Positions 58,439-64,000 of a DNA stretch of 64,000 nucleotides are shown here, one piece after another. The translations under genes and the position numbers were made by a program. The notes under the pieces were generated by a model. It worked only from the letters and a program-made list of their open reading frames with translations, was not told the origin of the DNA and did no database searches. Positions within the stretch are counted from its first letter, which is position 1. Each line of letters begins with the position of its first letter. The stretch spans positions 1,302,001-1,366,000 of the forward strand of contig NZ_JAGJBZ010000002.1 in the NCBI RefSeq assembly GCF_020010925.1. The letters are read 5' to 3'. The stretch is from Streptomyces griseiscabiei (GTDB lineage Bacteria > Actinomycetota > Actinomycetes > Streptomycetales > Streptomycetaceae).

Positions 58439-59221
58439 GTGTCCGCTACGCCCGTGCTGGCGTTGCGCGGAGTCTCCAAGCGATTCGGTGCGGTGCAGGC
58501 ACTCACCGACGTCGATCTGGAGGTCCACGCCGGAGAAGTGGTCGCCCTGGTGGGCGACAACGGCGCAGGAAAGTCCACCCTGGTCAAGACGATCGCGGGT
58601 GTCCACCCCATCGATGAGGGCGTCATCGAGTGGCAGGGCGACCCGGTCCGGATCAACAAGCCGCACGACGCCCAGGGACTCGGCGTCGCGACGGTCTACC
58701 AGGACCTCGCCCTCTGCGACAACCTCGATGTCGTCGGCAACCTCTACCTCGGGCGCGAGCTGCTGCGCCGCGGCGTCATCGACGAGGTGTCGATGGAGAA
58801 GAACTCCCGCGAACTGCTGTCCACGCTCTCGATCCGCATCCCGAGCGTCCGCATCCCGATCGCGAGCCTCTCGGGCGGTCAGCGCCAGGTCGTCGCCATC
58901 GCCCGCGCCCTCATCGGCGACCCCAAGCTCGTCATCCTGGACGAGCCCACCGCCGCCCTCGGCGTCGAGCAGACCGCGCAGGTCCTCGACCTGGTCGAAC
59001 GGCTGCGCGAGCGCAACCTCGCCGTCATCCTCATCAGCCACAACATGGCCGATGTCAAGGCGGTCGCGGACACCGTCGCCGTGCTGCGCCTGGGCAAGAA
59101 CAACGGTTCCTTCTCCGTGAAGGACACCAGCCATGAAGAGATCATCGCCGCGATCACGGGTGCCACGGACAACGCCGTGACCCGTCGTGCGGGGCGGCGC
59201 ACCACGGAGGCGGCAAAGTGA
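58439..59221 (+). CDS. xylG: Xylose-type ABC transporter ATPase
   Basis: 260 aa from GTG at 58439, 9 nt after AAGGAG; an ATG at 58430 abuts that site and is unlikely. A single nucleotide-binding domain is seen: Walker A LVGDNGAGKSTLVKTIAG, signature IASLSGGQRQVVAIARAL, Walker B VILDEPTAALG and switch ISHNMADV. E. coli XylG has two NBDs; this one has one, so it is expected to act as a homodimer. It powers uptake with the XylH permease, whose GTG start overlaps this stop. The energised sugar is inferred from the XylF/XylH homologues. Confidence 0.9.
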   Translation: MSATPVLALRGVSKRFGAVQALTDVDLEVHAGEVVALVGDNGAGKSTLVKTIAGVHPIDEGVIEWQGDPVRINKPHDAQGLGVATVYQDLALCDNLDVVGNLYLGRELLRRGVIDEVSMEKNSRELLSTLSIRIPSVRIPIASLSGGQRQVVAIARALIGDPKLVILDEPTAALGVEQTAQVLDLVERLRERNLAVILISHNMADVKAVADTVAVLRLGKNNGSFSVKDTSHEEIIAAITGATDNAVTRRAGRRTTEAAK

Positions 59222-60552
59222 GCGACACGTCCAAGACCGTGAAGAGCGACTCCGCGCCGGACACCGGGGACGAGGGCCAGACCACGGTCGCCCCCGCCGA
59301 CGACCCCACGGCCGCGCCGGTCACCGTCGTCGACCCGCGACTGCTGGTCCGCGAAGAGGGCCTCAAGGGCTACGTCACCGAGTTCAAGCGCAAGGTGAGG
59401 GGCGGCGAGCTGGGCTCGCTGCCGGTGGTCATCGGCCTGATCGTCATCTGGACGATCTTCCAGCTGCAGAACGACCTCTTCCTGAGCGCCGACAACCTCT
59501 CGGACATCAGCTACTTCCTCTCGGCCACCGGCATGCTCGCCATCGGCCTGGTGTTCGTGCTGCTGCTCGGTGAGATCGACCTGTCCGTGGGTTCGGTCAG
59601 CGGTCTGGCCTCCACCCTGTTCGCCGTGCTCGCGGTGAACCACGGCATGAACTCCTGGTTGGCACTGATCCTCGCGATCGTCACCGGTCTCGCCATCGGC
59701 GCGCTGCACGGCTGGTTCTTCGCCAGGGTCGGCGTCCCCGCGTTCGTCGTCACCCTGGCCGGCTTCCTCGGCTGGAACGGCGTGATGCTGTGGATGCTGG
59801 GTGACAGCGGCACGATCAACATCCCGTCCGACACGGGCCCGGTCCATCTGCTCGGCAAGAGCTCCTTCTTCATGGACCAGGCCATCATCGGCGCGTACAT
59901 CCTGGCCGGCCTCGGTGTGCTGCTCTCCCTCGTCGGCAACCTGGGCGAGCAGCGCCGCCGTCGGGCCGCGAACGTGCCGTTCCGGCCGACCAGCGAGATC
60001 GTGCTGCGGGTCGGCGCGCTCGCCGTCGTGTCCTTCGCCGCCGCCGCCGTGCTCAACGACGCGTCCGGTGTCTCCAACGCGCTGGTGGTCTTCCTGGCGG
60101 CGCTGGTGATCGTGGACTTCGTGCTGCGCCGGACGACCTACGGCCGTCAGGTGTTCGCGGTCGGCGGCGGCATCGAGGCGGCCCGCCGCGCGGGTATCAA
60201 CGTGCCGATGGTCCGGATCACCGTCTTCGCCATCTCCGGCGGGTTCGCGGCGATCGGCGGCATGTTCTTCGCCGGTCAGACCGCGAGCGCGACGCTGTCC
60301 GCCGGTGGCGGCAACGTCCTGATGCTCGCGATCGCCGCGGCCGTCATCGGTGGCACCAGCCTCTTCGGCGGGCGGGGATCGGTGTGGTCCGCGCTGCTGG
60401 GCATGCTCGTCATCCAGTCGATCACCACGGGCCTCAACCTGCTGAACATGAACACCTCGATCCAGTACATGATCACGGGTGCGGTGCTGCTGGGCGCGGT
60501 CGTCATCGACTCCGTCTCCCGTCGCAGCCAGAAGGCGGCCGGTCGCGCCTAG
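59218..60552 (+). CDS. xylH: Xylose-type ABC transporter permease
   Basis: 444 aa from GTG at 59218, overlapping the ATPase stop (GTGA). An extended Asp/Thr/Pro-rich N-terminus of about 60 residues precedes about ten membrane segments (SLPVVIGLIVIWTIFQLQND first). GEIDLSVGSVSGLASTLFAV and GGTSLFGGRGSVWSALLGML are conserved in the RbsC/XylH family. It forms the channel of the pentose importer. The gene ends in a clear terminator hairpin 20 bp later, closing the xylFGH unit. Confidence 0.9.
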   Translation: MSDTSKTVKSDSAPDTGDEGQTTVAPADDPTAAPVTVVDPRLLVREEGLKGYVTEFKRKVRGGELGSLPVVIGLIVIWTIFQLQNDLFLSADNLSDISYFLSATGMLAIGLVFVLLLGEIDLSVGSVSGLASTLFAVLAVNHGMNSWLALILAIVTGLAIGALHGWFFARVGVPAFVVTLAGFLGWNGVMLWMLGDSGTINIPSDTGPVHLLGKSSFFMDQAIIGAYILAGLGVLLSLVGNLGEQRRRRAANVPFRPTSEIVLRVGALAVVSFAAAAVLNDASGVSNALVVFLAALVIVDFVLRRTTYGRQVFAVGGGIEAARRAGINVPMVRITVFAISGGFAAIGGMFFAGQTASATLSAGGGNVLMLAIAAAVIGGTSLFGGRGSVWSALLGMLVIQSITTGLNLLNMNTSIQYMITGAVLLGAVVIDSVSRRSQKAAGRA

Positions 60553-60571
60553 ACGCTGTCCGGGGGCGAAT

Positions 60572-60600
60572 GTGCCCGGCGCCTTCAAGGCGCCGGGCAC
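60572..60600 (+). terminator. xylH terminator
   Basis: GTGCCCGGCGCC (60572-60583) pairs with GGCGCCGGGCAC (60589-60600) around TTCAA, followed by TTCTGTTTGTTGTC. Twenty bases beyond the xylH stop. Confidence 0.88.
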
Positions 60601-60765
60601 TTCTGTTTGTTGTCGGACGTTTCGTACGGGTACGTCTGCGCAGGATGGTTTACGGCCGTTCGTGTGACGTGGGAGTCGACCGCCCGGCGGTCGGCCGTGC
60701 GCGCGGAAGATTAGACTTCGACGAGCCCGGTAACGCTCGAACAGCACTATCGCAAGGAGGCACGG

Positions 60766-62685
60766 GTGCCGCTGCTGACCCGCATCAGGGGACCGCGCGA
60801 TCTGGACCGGCTCAGCCTGGAGGAGTTGGACCAGCTGGCGGACGAGATCCGGACCTTCCTCGTCGAGGCGGTGTCGAAGACCGGCGGTCACCTCGGCCCG
60901 AACCTCGGCGTGGTGGAGCTGACCATCGCGATGCACCGGGTCTTCGACTCGCCCAAGGACAAGGTGCTCTGGGACACGGGCCACCAGTCCTACGTCCACA
61001 AGCTCCTCACCGGGCGCCAGGACTTCTCCCGGCTGAAGATGAAGGGCGGCCTCTCCGGCTACCCCTCGCAAGGAGAGTCCGAGCACGACGTCATCGAGAA
61101 CAGCCACGCCTCCACGGTGCTCGGCTGGGCCGACGGCCTCGCCAAGGCCAACCAGGTGCTGAAACGCGACGACCACGTGGTCGCCGTCATCGGCGACGGC
61201 GCCCTCACCGGCGGTATGGCCTGGGAGGCGCTCAACAACATCGCCGACGCCAAGGACCGCCCCCTCGTCATCGTCGTCAACGACAACGAGCGGTCGTACG
61301 CGCCGACCATCGGCGGCCTCGCCAACCACCTGGCCACCCTGCGGACGACGGACGGCTACGAGCGGTTCCTCGCCCGCGGCAAGGACCTGCTGGAGCGCAC
61401 CCCGGTCGTCGGCCGGCCGCTGTACGAGACGCTGCACGGCGCCAAGAAGGGGCTGAAGGACTTCATCGCCCCGCAGGGCATGTTCGAGGACCTCGGCCTC
61501 AAGTACGTCGGCCCGATCGACGGCCACGACATCGAGGCCCTGGAGTCCGCGCTGTCCCGTGCCAAGCGGTTCGGCGGACCGGTCATCGTGCACTGCCTCA
61601 CCGAGAAGGGCCGCGGCTACCAGCCCGCCCTCCAGGACGAGGCGGACCGCTTCCACGCCGTCGGCAAGATCCACCCGGACACCGGGCTGCCGATCGCCTC
61701 CTCCGGCGCCGACTGGACCTCCGTCTTCGGCGAGGAGATGGTCAAGCTCGGCAAGGAGCGCGAGGACATCGTCGCCATCACGGCGGCCATGCTCCAGCCG
61801 GTCGGCCTCGACAAGTTCGCCAAGGCCTTCCCCGACCGTGTGTACGACGTCGGTATCGCCGAGCAGCACGGCGCCGTGTCCGCGGCCGGCCTCGCCACCG
61901 GGGGACTGCACCCCGTCTTCGCGGTCTACGCGACCTTCCTCAACCGCGCCTTCGACCAGGTCCTGATGGATGTCGCCCTGCACAAGTGCGGTGTGACGTT
62001 CGTCCTGGACCGGGCCGGTGTCACCGGCACCGACGGCGCCTCGCACAACGGCATGTGGGACATGTCGATCCTCCAGGTCGTCCCGGGGCTCAGGCTCGCC
62101 GCGCCGCGCGACGCCGACCAGGTCCGCGCCCAGCTGCGCGAGGCCGTCGAGGTCACCGACGCGCCGACCGTGGTCCGCTTCTCCAAGGGCGCCGTCGGTC
62201 CCGCCGTACCCGCCCTGCGCCGCGTCGGCGGCATGGACGTGCTGCGTGAGCCGGGCACCGACACCCCCGATGTGCTCCTTGTCTCGGTCGGTGCCCTCGC
62301 CCCGATGTGCCTGGAGATCGCCGGCCTGCTCGACAAGCAGGGCATCACCACGACCGTCGTCGACCCGCGCTGGGTCAAGCCGGTCGACGAGCACATGGCG
62401 CCGCTCGCCGACAAGCACCGTGTGGTCGTCACCGTCGAGGACAACTCCCGCGTCGGCGGCGTCGGTTCGGCCGTCGCCCAGGCACTGCGCGACGCCGGGG
62501 TGGACATCCCGCTGCGGGACTTCGGCATCCCGCCGCGCTTCCTGGACCACGCCACCCGTGCCGAGGTGCTGGCCGAGATCGGGCTCACCGCGCCCGACAT
62601 CGCCCGCCAGGTCACCGGACTGGTCTCCAAGATCGACGGCCGCTTCGGCGACACCGCCGCCGAGGTGGAGTCCGCCCGCGACTGA
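60766..62685 (+). CDS. dxs: 1-deoxy-D-xylulose-5-phosphate synthase
   Basis: 639 aa from GTG at 60766 after AAGGAGG. It condenses pyruvate and glyceraldehyde-3-phosphate to DXP, first step of the MEP isoprenoid pathway, using thiamine diphosphate. The ThDP motif is [17 protein letters not shown] through [38 protein letters not shown] and the transketolase pyrimidine domain ([36 protein letters not shown]) are all present. Length is normal. A terminator follows 20 bp later. The gene is next to xylFGH as in the S. coelicolor order I recall (SCO6013). Confidence 0.96.
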   Translation: MPLLTRIRGPRDLDRLSLEELDQLADEIRTFLVEAVSKTGGHLGPNLGVVELTIAMHRVFDSPKDKVLWDTGHQSYVHKLLTGRQDFSRLKMKGGLSGYPSQGESEHDVIENSHASTVLGWADGLAKANQVLKRDDHVVAVIGDGALTGGMAWEALNNIADAKDRPLVIVVNDNERSYAPTIGGLANHLATLRTTDGYERFLARGKDLLERTPVVGRPLYETLHGAKKGLKDFIAPQGMFEDLGLKYVGPIDGHDIEALESALSRAKRFGGPVIVHCLTEKGRGYQPALQDEADRFHAVGKIHPDTGLPIASSGADWTSVFGEEMVKLGKEREDIVAITAAMLQPVGLDKFAKAFPDRVYDVGIAEQHGAVSAAGLATGGLHPVFAVYATFLNRAFDQVLMDVALHKCGVTFVLDRAGVTGTDGASHNGMWDMSILQVVPGLRLAAPRDADQVRAQLREAVEVTDAPTVVRFSKGAVGPAVPALRRVGGMDVLREPGTDTPDVLLVSVGALAPMCLEIAGLLDKQGITTTVVDPRWVKPVDEHMAPLADKHRVVVTVEDNSRVGGVGSAVAQALRDAGVDIPLRDFGIPPRFLDHATRAEVLAEIGLTAPDIARQVTGLVSKIDGRFGDTAAEVESARD

Positions 62686-62705
62686 CGTACCCGGTTGAGC
62701 TGTTC

Positions 62706-62745
62706 GGGCCGGTCCCGCCATCCTTTACGGTGGCGAGACCGGCCC
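62706..62745 (+). terminator. dxs terminator
   Basis: 15-bp stem with one C-A mismatch (GGGCCGGTCCCGCCA at 62706-62720 with 62731-62745) and a 10-nt loop, 20 bp after the dxs stop. Confidence 0.82.
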
Positions 62746-62830
62746 ATTCGCGTGAAACCGCCCGCGCCGGGGCATACGCTCCACGCCCCCTCTCGATCAT
62801 GTCGAGGACGACAAGCGTGGGAGGTCCCCT

Positions 62831-64000
62831 GTGAGCAGCACACTCTTCCGGACGAAGAAGGTCGAGCAGTCCATCCTCGATACCGAGGAACCAGAACACG
62901 CGCTCAAGAAATCCTTGTCCGCGCTGGATCTGACGGTCTTCGGCGTCGGTGTCATCATCGGCACCGGCATCTTCGTCCTCACCGGCACGGTGGCCAAGAA
63001 CAACGCCGGCCCCGCCGTGGCCCTCGCCTTCGTCGTGGCCGGCGTCGTCTGCGCGCTCGCCGCCCTCTGCTACGCGGAGTTCGCCTCCACGGTCCCGGTC
63101 GCCGGATCCGCGTACACCTTCAGTTACGCCTCACTCGGGGAACTGCCCGCCTGGATCATCGGCTGGGACCTCGTACTGGAGTTCGCACTGGGGACGGCGG
63201 TGGTGGCGGTCGGCTGGTCCGGCTACATCCATTCGCTGCTGGCCAACGCGGGCTGGGAGCTGCCGGCCGCGCTCGGTACCAGAGACGGGGCGGACGGCTT
63301 CGGCTTCGACATCCTCGCCGCCGCGCTCGTCCTCGTCCTCACCGCCATCCTGGTGGTCGGCACCAAGCTCTCCGCGCGCGTCACCTCCGTCGTCGTCGCC
63401 ATCAAGGTGACGGTCGTCCTCACCGTGATCGTCGCGGGCGCCTTCTTCATCAGCGCTGACAATTACGACCCCTTCATCCCGAAGGCGCAGGAGGTCCCGG
63501 CGGGGGACAGCCTCCAGTCCCCGCTGATCCAGCTGATGTTCGGCTGGGCGCCCGCCAACTTCGGTGTGATGGGCATCTTCACGGCCGCTTCCGTCGTCTT
63601 CTTCGCGTTCATCGGCTTCGACGTCGTCGCCACGGCGGCCGAGGAGACCAGGAACCCGCAGCGGGACATGCCCCGGGGCATCATCGGCTCCCTCGTCATC
63701 TGCACCACGCTGTACGTGGCGGTGTCGATCGTCGTCACCGGCATGCAGCACTACACCGATCTGTCGGTGACCGCGCCGCTCGCCGACGCCTTCAAGGCCA
63801 CCGGGCATCCGTGGTTCGCGGGCTTCATCAGCTTCGGCGCCGCCGTCGGTCTGACGACCGTGTGCATGATCCTGCTGCTCGGCCAGACCCGGGTGTTCTT
63901 CGCGATGAGCCGCGACGGACTGCTGCCGCGCTTCTTCTCCCACGTCCACCCCCGGTTCAAGACCCCGCACCGGCCGACCGTCCTGCTCGGTGTGATCATC
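62831..64000 (+). CDS. APC amino acid permease, truncated by the right edge
   Basis: 390 codons visible from GTG at 62831, after GGGAGG; no stop before the edge. It starts MSSTLFRTKKVEQSILDTEE and runs through membrane segments VFGVGVIIGTGIFVLTGTVA, VALAFVVAGVVCALAALCYA and FGWAPANFGVMGIFTAASVV. The motif YAEFASTVPVAGSAYTFSYA and FFAFIGFDVVATAAEETRNP are diagnostic of cationic amino acid/GABA-type APC permeases (CAT group). Such proteins are usually about 480-510 aa, so roughly 100 residues lie beyond the window. The substrate is not determinable. Confidence 0.9.
   Translation, partial: MSSTLFRTKKVEQSILDTEEPEHALKKSLSALDLTVFGVGVIIGTGIFVLTGTVAKNNAGPAVALAFVVAGVVCALAALCYAEFASTVPVAGSAYTFSYASLGELPAWIIGWDLVLEFALGTAVVAVGWSGYIHSLLANAGWELPAALGTRDGADGFGFDILAAALVLVLTAILVVGTKLSARVTSVVVAIKVTVVLTVIVAGAFFISADNYDPFIPKAQEVPAGDSLQSPLIQLMFGWAPANFGVMGIFTAASVVFFAFIGFDVVATAAEETRNPQRDMPRGIIGSLVICTTLYVAVSIVVTGMQHYTDLSVTAPLADAFKATGHPWFAGFISFGAAVGLTTVCMILLLGQTRVFFAMSRDGLLPRFFSHVHPRFKTPHRPTVLLGVII

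Noticed and set aside
58879..62721. Very long minus-strand frame of about 1280 codons
   Set aside because: It is a reverse-strand shadow of xylG, xylH and dxs, whose motifs and ribosome sites are clear; its product is Arg/Gly/Asp-rich low complexity.

Overview
The window is high-GC actinobacterial DNA with Streptomyces-style codon use, GTG/TTG starts and many 4-base stop/start overlaps. The right part (about 37-64 kb) is chromosomal. Its gene order recalls, from memory, S. coelicolor SCO5998-SCO6014: HTH-MurA fusion, aconitase, an ngcEFG-type chitobiose importer, rok7B7, xylFGH, dxs and an amino-acid permease. The left part (about 1-37 kb) is accessory in character. It carries regulators, small-molecule enzymes and two site-specific recombination modules.

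Layout. 1-12.6 kb is almost entirely minus strand: an unknown partial gene, two aminoglycoside-phosphotransferase-fold (APH) kinases, a tandem-LuxR-HTH regulator coupled to a glutamine-synthetase-like ligase and an APC permease, an XRE/TPR regulator with an apparent operator pair, a GNAT acetyltransferase, a PPC-domain protein, L-asparaginase and a frame-disrupted regulator. 12.77-27.05 kb is one co-directional run of 16 genes. From its promoter end it encodes a 45-aa peptide, a HATPase, a HAD phosphatase, a GT-B-like transferase, a thymidylate-synthase-fold enzyme carrying the Asp diagnostic of cytidylate hydroxymethylases, an O-carbamoyltransferase, a second glycosyltransferase-like protein, a P-loop kinase, a SAM methyltransferase, an APH-fold kinase, a histidine phosphatase, a second APH-fold kinase, a nucleotide-sugar epimerase, an adenosylhomocysteinase-like protein, a Nudix hydrolase and a CMP-Kdo-synthetase homologue. 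A divergent regulator (27190) shares its promoter region. I see no PKS or NRPS. My inference is an undescribed pathway for a hydroxymethylated or carbamoylated nucleoside or CMP-sugar product; hypermodification of a nucleotide or nucleic acid is an alternative. TTA codons in two operon genes suggest bldA-type developmental control.

27-32 kb holds two large XRE/TPR regulators, a TrmO-like methyltransferase and CutA. 32.2-37 kb is a mobile-element hub: two HTH (excisionase-like) genes, two tyrosine recombinases, a third recombinase-derived protein with its catalytic residues replaced, a 3' fragment of tRNA-Arg(UCU), and two copies of a 52-bp palindromic element flanking the first integrase.

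37-64 kb combines cell-wall, TCA-cycle and carbon-scavenging genes: MurA fusion, DUF4236 and VOC proteins, aconitase under a stacked operator region, a secreted AA10 LPMO behind a CebR-like box, a secreted GH92 mannosidase with a GACAACGTTGTC palindrome, and two sugar ABC systems (ngcEFG-like and xylFGH-like) around the ROK regulator. Both ABC operons have hairpins after the binding-protein gene. dxs and a truncated permease end the window.

Gene identities come from motifs and remembered family sequences; no search was run.
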